Origin: Chryseobacterium sp. Leaf405
GTDB lineage: Bacteria > Bacteroidota > Bacteroidia > Flavobacteriales > Weeksellaceae
DNA: 64,000 bases
NCBI RefSeq assembly: GCF_001425355.1
Contig: NZ_LMQN01000020.1
Location: forward strand, 41,160 to 105,159
Direction of reading: 5' to 3'
Each line of letters begins with the position of its first letter. The stretch's first letter is position 1. Made by a program: the position numbers and the translations under genes. Positions 1-8,996 of this stretch are shown in pieces. The notes under the pieces were generated by a model. It was not told the DNA's origin and did not search any database. It worked only from the letters and a program-made list of their open reading frames with translations.

Positions 1-1
1 G

Positions 2-3000
2 GGTCAAATATGGTGTAGTGAAAACTTCATGACGGATGTAGTGAATGTAGGCTTTGATCCGGAGGGTAAGATGGTGATTAATATTGGAGAACCTACTACA
101 ATTTGGGGAAATTATCCATCTTATGAAATCGAAAGGATAGACACTAAGTACACCGGCGGTGCATTAGATTGGGCGAGCGGTTGGGCATCATCCGTTATAA
201 CTGATACCACTGGATTTACATTGGTTAATATCCCATTACAGCGATTAGCTTCAAGAGAGTGGGCTGCTACTCAATTAGCTTCAAACTATATTACTTCAAA
301 TTCTGCTCAATCTGGATTAACAGGGAATAAAACAACATCAGGAAATTTAACATTAAATGGTGCCGCAGCTAATAGCCTAACCATACTAAGGCCGGATAAT
401 ACTATTAACAATAGTATTGCTATGGGATTCAATACAGCAAGTCATTATATAGGATTAGCTGATAGTAATACTTTTGCAATAGGAAACAATCCTAACTTAG
501 CTTTGCCAAACAGATATTTTTGGATTGATAGTCCTACTTTTTCAGCTAATTTACAAGGACAGGTTGGCGGTTCTTCCTTAACTGCAAGAGACCGAGGTGG
601 TTTTAGTATTTCTACAACAACCAATACGTCAAGAGCAGAAATGATTTTAAGACATAATTGGTCTGCGAATAACCAAACTTTTGGTATTGGCGGTACAAGC
701 AGTTCAACAGTAGCTTCAATGGCTAGTTGGGGACTACATAAATGGCTCAATAATAGAACTGTTAATGGTAATGATGGTTTTTTTGGGTGGGAAGGTGATA
801 CCGATGTATTAAAAGCTACTGCATTAGGAGGTATAGGTACAAGAATGGTTGTTGCAACGGCAAGTGGTGTTTTACAAACACAAGCAATACCTGCTGTACA
901 GAATCTATCAACCAATACTACAAACGCAGGTACTATTAATATTTCGGGTGGGGGGACATCAGCTACTCTACAGACGATATTGCCTATAAGCAGACCTGAT
1001 GCATTCGTTCGTTCTTTAAGGATGGAAATGGCACCATATTTTACATCAGCTGGTTCTGCTAATTATCCAACGAATTTCGGGATGGGTATGAGAGTTGAGA
1101 GATTTTCGTCTGCTGCCGACCAAAGAGGGTTTGATATTTTTTCTGGTGGTTTGGCTAGTCAGATTTATTTCAAAACATTCTCAGGGTCAAACAATGAATC
1201 TAATTGGGAAATGTTCGCTTCTAGGGAGTGGGCAAATGGTCAATTTTTATCAAATAGCGATCTCTTAAATTATTATACTAAATCTGAATCATTAAATCAG
1301 TTTGTAGGAAAAAACGGTGTTGAAACTATTGCTGATACAAAAACCTTCACTCATAGTCCGGTTATTCCGAATGCAACATTAAATAGTCATTCGGTTAATT
1401 TAGGACAGTTAAACTCAAAGCTCTCAGATTATATACCTAATGTGTTGATAGGAATACCTAACGGTGTTCCTAGCTTAAGTGCTGCTGGGATAGTGCCTGC
1501 TCATCAATTACCATCAAGTTTTGAAATCACATTATCAGAATTTACAGGAAATTTTGGGGAAAAATTAATGCAGGCTATTAATTCTGCGAATAACGGCGAT
1601 ACTATTAACGCACTTAATACACCCTTCGATGCACCAGATTCGTATACGATTAATTCCAGTATTAATATTACTAAACCAATTAATATAAAATTTCCTGCCG
1701 GAATTATAAACTTTTTGGGTTCAGGCAATATATTTAACATCAATGCATCCAATGTAAGATTTTATGGAACGGGAAGAAGCTCTCGTGAAGATCTCCGAAT
1801 TGTAACGACCAATATTACTTACCCTAATGGTAATGGTGGTTATCATTTTTATGCTCGAGGTCAGAACGTTATCACAGTATCCAATATGGATATAACGGGA
1901 GTTAGAACCACAAACTATGATGCTCAGCAGGATAGTGCTACCAAACCTATCGACGGATCTGGAGGTATTTATATTGAAAAATCAAATCCCGGAACGACCG
2001 GAGGAGGTAATACAATATCAAATATCATCCTTGAAAATCTTCTTATTCATGGGACCAGAGCACATGCTATTTATTTAGATACACCTATTTTAGGCAGCAT
2101 AAAGGATGTCAGAATATCTCAGGGCGGCGGTCACGGTATTTTCATAAACGGAGGAACTTCCATGAGAATTGAAAACTGTTATGTATCATCAACCCATAAA
2201 ACAGCTTATGCTCTTTACGCTCATTCGTATAGTGTTATGAATGCGTGTGCTGCAGAGTTTAGTGGTAATGGTTATTGGCTTCGTGGATGTTTCAATGTCA
2301 CTCTTCTTTCATGTGGTGCGGAAAGTAATGGAAATAGGGGTGCTACTGTGCCCAATACAAATATTACGACATTAGCCGGAGACGGTACTACCGTTGTGTC
2401 TATTTCAGATGTAGGTTCTGATAACGTGGGATTATTTAGAGGAACGAGTTATGTAATTACGGGTGGTCAGGGTATTAATTTAATCAACTGTGCATCAACT
2501 AATGCAGGCAGACCATCAGCAAGTAATGGAACTACAGTCAACTCTAGGGATATTCTTGTAAGAGGAAATGCCCGAAATGTTTTTATTGGTTCACCGAGAA
2601 CTTCTGTAACCAGTGGTAATATATTTGCAGGTAGATTTAATATTTCTTTTGAAGGATTTAATGGAGAGTTTCCAAAAGGGCAGGTTATGTATAATCCGGC
2701 TACTGATGGTAGTGTTACACCGGCTGTAGCCAATCAGTATATAAGTAATGTGAATAATGATGCTAATGCCGCACCAGTTTTAATTCAACCGGGATCTGAT
2801 GTTTTGGTGATGTCAGACAATAAGATCCACACACCCATAACTGCTAACCAGATAACAAGTGTTGAGGGACTCGTTGGGAATGCATCTACAGCTACCAAGT
2901 TGCAGAATAACAGAAGTTTGTCTTTTAACGGAGATGTAAGTGGATCAAACACCTTTGACGGGTCTGCCAATACAAATTTTTCTTTGTCTTTATCCAATAC

Positions 3001-4240
3001 AGGAGTTATAGCTGATTCTTATAAAATGGTAACGGTTGATCCTAAAGGTAGAATTACCGGAGGTTCTAATCCTACTACTTTGGGTGGCTTTGGAATAACT
3101 GATGCCATGTCTACCAATCACATTGCTAACGGAATAACATCAACACAAATAAATAACTGGACTAATGCTTATTCATTTGCAAATAATTTTACAACCAATA
3201 ATCCGGATTTAGCTGCTATTGAAGCCTTAGCGGGAACAGATGGTTACTTAAGAAAAGATGGAAATGGACAATGGTCATTAACTCAAGCTAGTTATACGCT
3301 ACCAGTTGCGTCATCTTCTGTTTTTGGAGGTGTTAGATTAATAAGTGACGCAGTACAAACAGTTGCAGTAGATTCTTTATATTCTGCAGGAAAAAGAACG
3401 TATGGGGTCCAAATGAATTCTTCAAAACAAATGGTTGTTAATGTACCATGGGTAGATACCAATACTACTTATTCAAATGGTGAAGGAATCAATCTGACAG
3501 GAACTCAATTCAGTGCTAACTTTGGTACAGTAGCGGGAACAATAGCTCAAGGAAATGATCCTAGAATTGTTAATGCAATAAAATTGAACACGGAATTCAC
3601 CATCAATACAAATTCAGGATTAATTCTTTCGGATAATTATTTTGGAAGTGAATCAGGGATTATAGATACTCAGCAGGGTAGATCTTTAGCAACGAAAATA
3701 AAAGAATATTATTTTTATGGTTCTAAGCATAGTGGATTTGAAGGTTTAAATTTTAATTCCAAAAGAGAACTCTTCGGAATGGGGAGAGAAGCTAATTACA
3801 ATGATAAATTAACTGTAGAAGGATCTGTAAAAGCCAGTCAGAATTTTAAATCGGAAGAAGAAAGACCGGATACTTTATTTATCCCTAATGGCAATACGGC
3901 TACTTTAAGAGATGAAATTGTTAATGATGAATCAGATTATGCGATTAGATTAGATCCACATGAATATCTAATAGATTCGTATAGTTTCCTGGAAGTAGAT
4001 GACAGAAACAGGATCATTCATATTATTGGAGAATATACCAAAATGGCTGTTGATTTCAGAAATATTTATCCTAAACAACATATAGTCATTTATAACTTTG
4101 ATAATGACGGTTCGATGGAAGTAAAAATATATGGCAAAACCATATATAATATTGAGCCACGTTGTTTCCTGAGATTGTATGTGACAAAATCTTTAAGGGT
4201 AATTGCTGAAAGACCACAACCATGTGATGTTGTTTTATAA
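2..4240 (+). CDS. Phage tail-fibre-like protein with beta-helix domain (5'-truncated by window edge)
   Basis: Large structural protein, most likely a prophage tail fibre or tailspike. The first in-frame ATG is at 29, but the frame is open back to base 2 and the residues encoded there (ending WCSENF) read like tail-protein sequence, so the true start is probably outside the window. Two copies of an ASREWA motif (about residues 74 and 396 from the ATG) mark repeated N-terminal modules. Residues about 500-870 look like a right-handed beta-helix: a pectate-lyase-like opening with NITKPINIKFPAG, then many short Asn/Gly-rich turns. Residues about 975-1100 resemble tail-fibre repeats (SLSFNGDVSGS, TLGGFGITDAMS). 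The beta-helix could bind or cleave surface glycan, but no catalytic residues can be assigned. No other phage gene is visible, so the prophage would lie to the left. Confidence 0.75.
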   Translation, partial: GQIWCSENFMTDVVNVGFDPEGKMVINIGEPTTIWGNYPSYEIERIDTKYTGGALDWASGWASSVITDTTGFTLVNIPLQRLASREWAATQLASNYITSNSAQSGLTGNKTTSGNLTLNGAAANSLTILRPDNTINNSIAMGFNTASHYIGLADSNTFAIGNNPNLALPNRYFWIDSPTFSANLQGQVGGSSLTARDRGGFSISTTTNTSRAEMILRHNWSANNQTFGIGGTSSSTVASMASWGLHKWLNNRTVNGNDGFFGWEGDTDVLKATALGGIGTRMVVATASGVLQTQAIPAVQNLSTNTTNAGTINISGGGTSATLQTILPISRPDAFVRSLRMEMAPYFTSAGSANYPTNFGMGMRVERFSSAADQRGFDIFSGGLASQIYFKTFSGSNNESNWEMFASREWANGQFLSNSDLLNYYTKSESLNQFVGKNGVETIADTKTFTHSPVIPNATLNSHSVNLGQLNSKLSDYIPNVLIGIPNGVPSLSAAGIVPAHQLPSSFEITLSEFTGNFGEKLMQAINSANNGDTINALNTPFDAPDSYTINSSINITKPINIKFPAGIINFLGSGNIFNINASNVRFYGTGRSSREDLRIVTTNITYPNGNGGYHFYARGQNVITVSNMDITGVRTTNYDAQQDSATKPIDGSGGIYIEKSNPGTTGGGNTISNIILENLLIHGTRAHAIYLDTPILGSIKDVRISQGGGHGIFINGGTSMRIENCYVSSTHKTAYALYAHSYSVMNACAAEFSGNGYWLRGCFNVTLLSCGAESNGNRGATVPNTNITTLAGDGTTVVSISDVGSDNVGLFRGTSYVITGGQGINLINCASTNAGRPSASNGTTVNSRDILVRGNARNVFIGSPRTSVTSGNIFAGRFNISFEGFNGEFPKGQVMYNPATDGSVTPAVANQYISNVNNDANAAPVLIQPGSDVLVMSDNKIHTPITANQITSVEGLVGNASTATKLQNNRSLSFNGDVSGSNTFDGSANTNFSLSLSNTGVIADSYKMVTVDPKGRITGGSNPTTLGGFGITDAMSTNHIANGITSTQINNWTNAYSFANNFTTNNPDLAAIEALAGTDGYLRKDGNGQWSLTQASYTLPVASSSVFGGVRLISDAVQTVAVDSLYSAGKRTYGVQMNSSKQMVVNVPWVDTNTTYSNGEGINLTGTQFSANFGTVAGTIAQGNDPRIVNAIKLNTEFTINTNSGLILSDNYFGSESGIIDTQQGRSLATKIKEYYFYGSKHSGFEGLNFNSKRELFGMGREANYNDKLTVEGSVKASQNFKSEEERPDTLFIPNGNTATLRDEIVNDESDYAIRLDPHEYLIDSYSFLEVDDRNRIIHIIGEYTKMAVDFRNIYPKQHIVIYNFDNDGSMEVKIYGKTIYNIEPRCFLRLYVTKSLRVIAERPQPCDVVL

Positions 4241-4262
4241 AAATATATGAAATAACGAATAA

Positions 4263-4297
4263 AAAATGGCGCCACTTATTTTAAGTGCCGCCATTTT
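4263..4297 (+). terminator. Rho-independent terminator after the tail gene
   Basis: AAAATGGCG at 4263-4271 pairs with CGCCATTTT at 4289-4297. An inner CACTTA/TAAGTG stem closes on a TTT loop, with one C-C mismatch between the two stems. The right arm ends in a T run. This separates the tail gene from the Crp/Fnr gene. Confidence 0.85.
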
Positions 4298-4313
4298 GCT
4301 ATTAAAATAAATG

Positions 4314-4321
4314 TAAATTTG
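4314..4321 (+). promoter_or_regulatory. Bacteroidota -7 element for the Crp/Fnr gene
   Basis: TAAATTTG matches TAnnTTTG perfectly and lies 18 bases before the ATG at 4340. A TTTG at 4295-4298 is only 15 bases upstream (19 is usual), so the -33 element is uncertain. Confidence 0.45.
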
Positions 4322-4339
4322 TCTGATATTCTATGAAAA

Positions 4340-4969
4340 ATGAATCAAATCTTATCTTCCGAATTCAGTTCCTCCCCAGAATTATTGGATAAACTTAATC
4401 AAAACAGTATCCTGAAAACGTATCAGGAAGGCGAAATCATTTTAGATGAAAATGCGTCCATCCGCTCTATTCCTATTGTAATGAAAGGTTTGTTGAAAGT
4501 TATCAGAACGGAAGAAGACGGCAGGGAGATTTTACTTTATTATATCAAAGCTGGCGAAAGCTGCATTATGTCTTTTCTTGGCGGGATGCACAATGAGAAA
4601 AGCATTGTGAAAGCCGAAGTAGAAGAAGTGTCTGAAATTCTTTTTCTGCCTATCGACAAGGTTTCACTTTTCATCAAAGAATATCCAGAATGGCTGGATT
4701 ATATTTTCAGATTGTATCACAAACGCTTTGAAGAATTACTGGATATCATCAATGCGATTGCCTTCAAAAAAGTAGATGAAAGATTACTGAATCTTCTCAG
4801 TAAAAAATCTGAAATCTCCCAATCTAAAACCATCATCATTACCCACGAACAGCTTGCCAATGAACTTGGAACAGCCAGAGTAGTCGTTTCAAGACTGCTG
4901 AAACAATTGGAAGATTCAGGGAAACTAAAATTGGGAAGAAACAAAATTACACTCTTAGATTCAATATAA
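4340..4969 (+). CDS. Crp/Fnr family transcriptional regulator
   Basis: A 209-residue regulator of the usual family length. Residues about 15-130 form the cyclic-nucleotide-binding-type beta-roll (KGLLKVIRTEEDGREILLYY). The C-terminus, about 150-205, is a Crp-type winged helix (THEQLANELGTARVVVSRLL). No cysteine cluster of the kind that holds an Fe-S centre in Fnr is evident. It is the first gene of a same-strand sulfur cluster (TauE, CstB-like, YeeE/YedE), so it probably controls that cluster. The ligand is unknown; reactive sulfur, nitric oxide or redox stress would suit the neighbours. A shared repeat upstream of the next two transcription units is its likely operator. Confidence 0.88.
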   Translation: MNQILSSEFSSSPELLDKLNQNSILKTYQEGEIILDENASIRSIPIVMKGLLKVIRTEEDGREILLYYIKAGESCIMSFLGGMHNEKSIVKAEVEEVSEILFLPIDKVSLFIKEYPEWLDYIFRLYHKRFEELLDIINAIAFKKVDERLLNLLSKKSEISQSKTIIITHEQLANELGTARVVVSRLLKQLEDSGKLKLGRNKITLLDSI

Positions 4970-4971
4970 AT

Positions 4972-5022
4972 TTCTTATGTAACAAAAGTAGCGGTACAGC
5001 TTCGTCATTATTTCCATTTTTG
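4972..5022 (+). promoter_or_regulatory. Operator + promoter module, copy 1 (upstream of TauE)
   Basis: The repeat begins at 4972 (TTCTTATGTAACAAAAGTAG, continuing GC then GTACAG) and recurs at 5838. Its core TAACAAAAGTAG is at 4980-4991. A one-mismatch -7 element, CATTTTTG, is at 5015-5022, exactly 43 bases from the repeat start, as in copy 2. If transcription starts about 4-5 bases past the -7 element, the core is centred near -41, the usual position for a class II Crp/Fnr activator. Binding by the product of the adjacent regulator gene is inference. Confidence 0.6.
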
Positions 5023-5040
5023 CTTCATAAAATTTAAAGA

Positions 5041-5835
5041 ATGGAAGTTTTTGGGTATATCGCATCGGTTTTTATTGGCATTTCCTTGGGATTAATTGGC
5101 GGTGGCGGAAGTATTCTTACCGTTCCCGTTCTGGTTTATCTCTTCGGCGTTGATGCTTTTCTGGCGACAGAATATTCCCTTTTTATTGTCGGAATCAGCA
5201 GCCTGTTTGGTTCTGTATCTTACTTTAAAAAAAGTTTGGTTGATTTTAAGATTGCTTTAATTTTTGGCGTTCCATCCATTATTTCCATTTTCCTTACCCG
5301 CAATTTTCTTCTTCCTTTAATTCCCAATGAAATTTTTAAAATAGGAAATTTTTTGATGACCAAAGATATTTTCCTGCTTCTGATTTTTGCAGGATTGATG
5401 ATTATTGCCTCCTATAAAATGATTCAGAAAAGGGCAGAAGTAGCAATAGAAGCTTTTCCTTCAAAAAAGAGCAATCCCATTTTGGCGGTAGGAGAAGGTT
5501 CTGTTGTCGGAATTTTGACCGGTTTGGTAGGAGCAGGAGGCGGTTTTATGATTATTCCGGCATTGGTCAATTTACTGAAAATCCCTATGAAAGTGGCCAT
5601 CGGAACTTCACTCGTCATTATTTCATTCAATTCTCTTATCGGATTTTTTACTTCAATGAATAATGTCAGAATTGAATGGAGCTTATTGGCAACCATCTCC
5701 GCAATTGCCATCGTCGGTATTCTAATCGGTTCACAGTTATCAAAGAAAATTGATGGCAAACAGCTGAAACCTGCATTCGGATGGTTTATTCTAATGATGG
5801 GAATATACATTATCGTAAAAGAACTTTTTCTTTAA
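5041..5835 (+). CDS. TauE/SafE family sulfite/sulfur-anion exporter
   Basis: A 264-residue, very hydrophobic inner-membrane protein with about eight predicted helices. It shows the two-fold internal repeat of the TauE/SafE family: a glycine-rich GLIGGGGSILTVPVL near residue 18 and a matching GLVGAGGGFMIIPAL near residue 160. Family members move sulfite or other sulfur oxyanions out of the cytoplasm. Here the gene sits between a Crp/Fnr regulator and a persulfide dioxygenase, so export of sulfite or thiosulfate made during sulfide oxidation is the likely job. It has its own copy of the operator-promoter module. Confidence 0.88.
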   Translation: MEVFGYIASVFIGISLGLIGGGGSILTVPVLVYLFGVDAFLATEYSLFIVGISSLFGSVSYFKKSLVDFKIALIFGVPSIISIFLTRNFLLPLIPNEIFKIGNFLMTKDIFLLLIFAGLMIIASYKMIQKRAEVAIEAFPSKKSNPILAVGEGSVVGILTGLVGAGGGFMIIPALVNLLKIPMKVAIGTSLVIISFNSLIGFFTSMNNVRIEWSLLATISAIAIVGILIGSQLSKKIDGKQLKPAFGWFILMMGIYIIVKELFL

Positions 5836-5837
5836 AA

Positions 5838-5888
5838 TTCTTATGTAACAAAAGTAGCTGTACAGAGAAATGCAAACCCGGAAATTTG
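5838..5888 (+). promoter_or_regulatory. Operator + promoter module, copy 2 (upstream of the persulfide dioxygenase)
   Basis: Second copy of the repeat at 5838-5858 (core TAACAAAAGTAG at 5846-5857), again followed by GTACAG. The one-mismatch -7 element GAAATTTG is at 5881-5888, 43 bases from the repeat start. Outside the repeat and the -7 element the two modules differ, which points to selection on the site rather than recent duplication of the whole region. Confidence 0.6.
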
Positions 5889-5918
5889 TATGAGATTAAA
5901 AAATAAAAAAATATCAAA

Positions 5919-7331
5919 ATGAAAATAGAACAGATTTATACAGGATGTCTCGCTCAGGGCGCTTACTACATCGTTTCAGATGGTGAAGCAATCATCATTG
6001 ACCCATTAAGAGAAACTCAGCCTTATATCGACAGACTGGAAAAGGATAATGTAAAACTCAAATACATTTTTGAAACCCATTTCCACGCAGATTTTGTAAG
6101 CGGTCACATCGATTTAAGTGAAAAAACAGATGCGCCAATCGTGTACGGACCAACGGCAAAACCTGAATTTAAAGCCATTATAGCCAAAGATAACCAGATT
6201 TTTGAAATCGGAAAAATCAAAATTAAAGTTTTGCACACACCCGGACATACAATGGAAAGTTCCTGTTTTTTACTAATTGATGAAAATGGGAAAGAAAAAG
6301 CACTTTTCAGTGGAGATACTTTGTTTCTCGGCGATGTTGGTCGTCCGGATTTGGCTCAGAAAGCGGAAAATATGACTCAGGAAGATTTGGCAGGGCTTCT
6401 TTATGAAAGTTTATATCAAAAAATACTGACTCTAGATGATGAAATTATCGTTTATCCGGCACACGGAGCGGGTTCTGCCTGCGGAAAAAATATGCAGAAA
6501 GAGACAGTTGATACTTTAGGAAATCAAAAGAAAACCAATTATGCCTTGAATCAAAAAGATAGAGAAAGTTTTATCAACGCCGTGACAGACGGACTTCTTC
6601 CGCCGCCAGCCTATTTTGGGATGAATGTGGCGATGAATAAAAAAGGCTACGATAGTTTTGATAAGGTTTTGTCTAAAGGTCTTCACGCACTTCCACCTGA
6701 AGAATTTGAGCAGAGGGCAGAACATTCAGGAGCATTAATTCTTGATGTTAGAAATAATGATAAGTTTGCGAAAGGTTTTATTCCTCAATCCATTAATATT
6801 AGTTTAAACGGAGATTTTGCACCTTGGGCCGGCGCTTTGATCGTCGATGTAAAACAGTCGATTCTTATAGTTACAAATGAAAACGAAGAAGAGGAAACGG
6901 TTACAAGATTGAGCAGGGTAGGTTTTGATAACGTTGTCGGCTTTCTAAAAGGTGGTTTCGAAGTCTGGAAAAACAGCGGAAATGAGATTGATACTGTCCA
7001 CCGTATTTCTGCAATGGATTTTGAAGATGAAATCAAAAATAAAAAAGTGAAAATTATTGATGTGCGAAAAGAAAGTGAGTACCGTTCGGAACACGTGAAT
7101 GAAGCTTATAACAGACCTTTAGCGTATATTAACGAATGGATGACACAAATTGACCCCACCGAACATTTTTATCTTCACTGCGCAGGCGGTTACCGAAGTA
7201 TGATGGCGGCAAGCATTCTTCAGGCAAGAGGTTACCGAAATTTTTCCGAAATTGAAGGCGGATTTAATGCAATTACAAAGACTGATATTCCTAAAAGTGA
7301 TTTCGTCTGTCAGAGTAAAGTTTTGAAATAA
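5919..7331 (+). CDS. CstB-like persulfide dioxygenase-rhodanese fusion
   Basis: A 470-residue protein with an N-terminal metallo-beta-lactamase-fold persulfide dioxygenase (about 1-240) and two rhodanese domains (about 260-355 and 365-465). Metal ligands are visible: the THFHAD motif with H54, H56 and D58, then H63, HTPGH, SGDT and YPAH. The second rhodanese has its active-site cysteine (C421 in HCAGGYRS). The first has no cysteine in the equivalent loop and is probably structural, as in the staphylococcal enzyme CstB. The expected reaction is oxidation of a low-molecular-weight persulfide with O2 to sulfite, and sulfur transfer to thiosulfate. It lies in the cytoplasm between the TauE exporter and two YeeE/YedE halves. 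Confidence 0.88.
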   Translation: MKIEQIYTGCLAQGAYYIVSDGEAIIIDPLRETQPYIDRLEKDNVKLKYIFETHFHADFVSGHIDLSEKTDAPIVYGPTAKPEFKAIIAKDNQIFEIGKIKIKVLHTPGHTMESSCFLLIDENGKEKALFSGDTLFLGDVGRPDLAQKAENMTQEDLAGLLYESLYQKILTLDDEIIVYPAHGAGSACGKNMQKETVDTLGNQKKTNYALNQKDRESFINAVTDGLLPPPAYFGMNVAMNKKGYDSFDKVLSKGLHALPPEEFEQRAEHSGALILDVRNNDKFAKGFIPQSINISLNGDFAPWAGALIVDVKQSILIVTNENEEEETVTRLSRVGFDNVVGFLKGGFEVWKNSGNEIDTVHRISAMDFEDEIKNKKVKIIDVRKESEYRSEHVNEAYNRPLAYINEWMTQIDPTEHFYLHCAGGYRSMMAASILQARGYRNFSEIEGGFNAITKTDIPKSDFVCQSKVLK

Positions 7332-7352
7332 TTTAAATTAAAAATATTAGTA

Positions 7353-7916
7353 ATGTTAGATATCATAAAAGAACCCTGGCCGTGGTATATTGCCGGTCCG
7401 CTAATTGGTCTTACTGTTCCCGCTTTGCTGATTTTAGGCAATAAATCTTTCGGAATAAGCTCATCATTGCGGCATATTTGCGCAGCCTGCATTCCGGCAA
7501 ATATCAGTTTTTTCAAATACGACTGGAAAAAAGAATCCTGGAATCTGTTTTTTGTGTTAGGAATTTTCTTCGGCGGAATGCTTGCCGAACAATTTCTGAT
7601 GAATCCCGGCGAAATTACAGTCAATCCATATCTTAAATCAGAACTGGCAACCTATGGAGTTACTGATTATAGTAATCTTGTCCCAACCCAACTGATGAAT
7701 TTTAAAAGTTTATTAACGTTAAAAGGTTTTATCCTGATGGTGGTCGGCGGATTTTTCGTTGGCTTCGGAACTCGTTATGCAGGCGGCTGTACCAGCGGGC
7801 ACGCCATAATGGGACTTTCCAATCTGCAATGGCCATCTTTGGTGGCAACGATTTGTTTTATGATTGGTGGTTTTTTTATGGCAAACGTGATTTTGCCACT
7901 CATTCTTTCACTCTAA
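7353..7916 (+). CDS. YeeE/YedE family sulfur transporter, N-terminal half type
   Basis: A 187-residue membrane protein with about five hydrophobic segments and the family signature GTRYAGGCTSGHAIMG near residue 140, whose cysteine is important for thiosulfate handling in characterised YeeE proteins. In many bacteria the family occurs as a single chain; here it is split, with the second half in the next gene 12 bases downstream. Substrate is probably thiosulfate or a related sulfur compound. It follows the CstB-like gene by 21 bases, so the three are likely co-transcribed from the promoter at 5838-5888. Confidence 0.87.
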   Translation: MLDIIKEPWPWYIAGPLIGLTVPALLILGNKSFGISSSLRHICAACIPANISFFKYDWKKESWNLFFVLGIFFGGMLAEQFLMNPGEITVNPYLKSELATYGVTDYSNLVPTQLMNFKSLLTLKGFILMVVGGFFVGFGTRYAGGCTSGHAIMGLSNLQWPSLVATICFMIGGFFMANVILPLILSL

Positions 7917-7928
7917 AAGTATTTAATA

Positions 7929-8411
7929 ATGACAAAAGAAAAAGACATTCGTCATAAGAACGGTATTTGCACTAACGAAAGCCATCTTCAGCACAAATGG
8001 TATCACAATCTTAAATACCTTATCGTTGGAATTTTATTCGGAATCATATTTGTGAAATCGGAAGTGATCAGCTGGTTCAGAATTCAGGAGATGTTCCGTT
8101 TGCAGTCGTTCCATATGTACGGCATCATCGGAAGTGCTGTGCTTACAGGAATGATCTCAGTTTTAATTATCAAAAAATTTAATATCAAAACCATTTACGG
8201 AGAGAAAATTTCCATTGCTCCTAAGACTTTCAACAAAGGACAAATTTATGGAGGCTTGATCTTCGGATTTGGGTGGGCAATTACAGGTGCCTGTCCGGGA
8301 CCACTGTTTGCGCAGATCGGAACAGGCGCATTGGCGGTAATAGTGACGCTGACCAGTGCTGTAGTGGGAACTTGGGTGTATGGATATTTTAAGGACAGGC
8401 TGCCCCATTGA
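7929..8411 (+). CDS. YeeE/YedE family sulfur transporter, C-terminal half type (DUF6691-like)
   Basis: A 160-residue membrane protein, the partner of the preceding gene. It has about four hydrophobic segments and the second conserved cysteine motif, GWAITGACPGPLFAQIG, near residue 118. The hydrophilic start (TKEKDIRHKNGICTNESH) is unusual for a membrane protein and contains an extra Cys and three His within 21 residues, which could bind metal or a sulfur intermediate; that is inference. Last gene of the sulfur operon, followed by a terminator at 8566-8605. Confidence 0.86.
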   Translation: MTKEKDIRHKNGICTNESHLQHKWYHNLKYLIVGILFGIIFVKSEVISWFRIQEMFRLQSFHMYGIIGSAVLTGMISVLIIKKFNIKTIYGEKISIAPKTFNKGQIYGGLIFGFGWAITGACPGPLFAQIGTGALAVIVTLTSAVVGTWVYGYFKDRLPH

Positions 8412-8565
8412 TGAATTATTTTGATGAATTAATATTTTAGGAATCCATTTGGCATAAATTATTACTCAGGTTCTTACTGATTGATCTAAATTGACAGCTA
8501 ATAATTACTCCTAAAATTCAACGGACTTAGTAACAATGGTGATCTTTAGAGATTTTCGAATCGAC

Positions 8566-8605
8566 AGAAAGCCAATCTGGAAATAACTTTTCAAATTGGC
8601 TTTCT
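8566..8605 (+). terminator. Terminator between the sulfur operon and the convergent HxlR gene
   Basis: AGAAAGCCAAT at 8566-8576 pairs perfectly with ATTGGCTTTCT at 8595-8605. The stem can be read from either strand; a weak T-rich tract follows on the plus strand. The rest of 8412-8642 holds nothing else I can assign. Confidence 0.7.
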
Positions 8606-8642
8606 TATTATGTTGAGATAATCTGCCACTTAAAAAAAACAG

Positions 8643-8987
8643 TTATTCTGTTACCTTTCTCTTATGGTTAATCCCCCAATCTTTCATAGCATAAATGAGA
8701 GGAGTCAAAGTGTCGGCATAAGGCTCGAGTTTGTAAGAAATCTTTATTGGATAATCATCAATAATAATCCGCTTTAACAATTTATGTTGTTCTAAATCTT
8801 TAAGTTCTTTCGCTAAAACTTTGGGCGTAATGCCAGGTATACTTTCCTGAATATCGGTAAAACGTTCATTCCCGACGCCTACGGAAATAATGATGGGTAT
8901 TTTCCATTTGCCGTTGATGACATCCAGTGTATCTCTCACCGGTTTGATGGTATCCAGACAGTCGCAGTGTATTTTTTTTTGAGCCAT
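8643..8987 (-). CDS. HxlR family winged-helix regulator
   Basis: A 114-residue intact regulator. The HxlR core is clear: CDCLDTIKPVRDTLDVINGKWKIPII at the N-terminus with a cysteine pair (C8, C10) that could sense thiols or electrophiles, then the winged helix with GITPKVLAKELKDLE and the wing ISYKLEPYADTL. HxlR proteins are small dimeric repressors or activators that often respond to quinones, aldehydes or disulfide stress. It is the last gene of a minus-strand unit whose two upstream oxidoreductase genes are broken. It probably binds the paired inverted repeats at 11269-11339. Confidence 0.88.
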   Translation of the reverse strand: MAQKKIHCDCLDTIKPVRDTLDVINGKWKIPIIISVGVGNERFTDIQESIPGITPKVLAKELKDLEQHKLLKRIIIDDYPIKISYKLEPYADTLTPLIYAMKDWGINHKRKVTE

Positions 8988-8996
8988 TTTTAATGA

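Noticed and set aside
445..915. 156-residue minus-strand ORF in the tail-fibre gene
   Set aside because: Shadow of the tail gene, a typical artefact of repetitive beta-structured coding sequence.
4972..5000. Minus-strand -7 element inside the sulfur-cluster repeat
   Set aside because: The repeat read on the minus strand contains TACTTTTG, a perfect -7 element, but no minus-strand gene follows at either copy. Its fixed distance to plus-strand promoters makes an operator the better reading.
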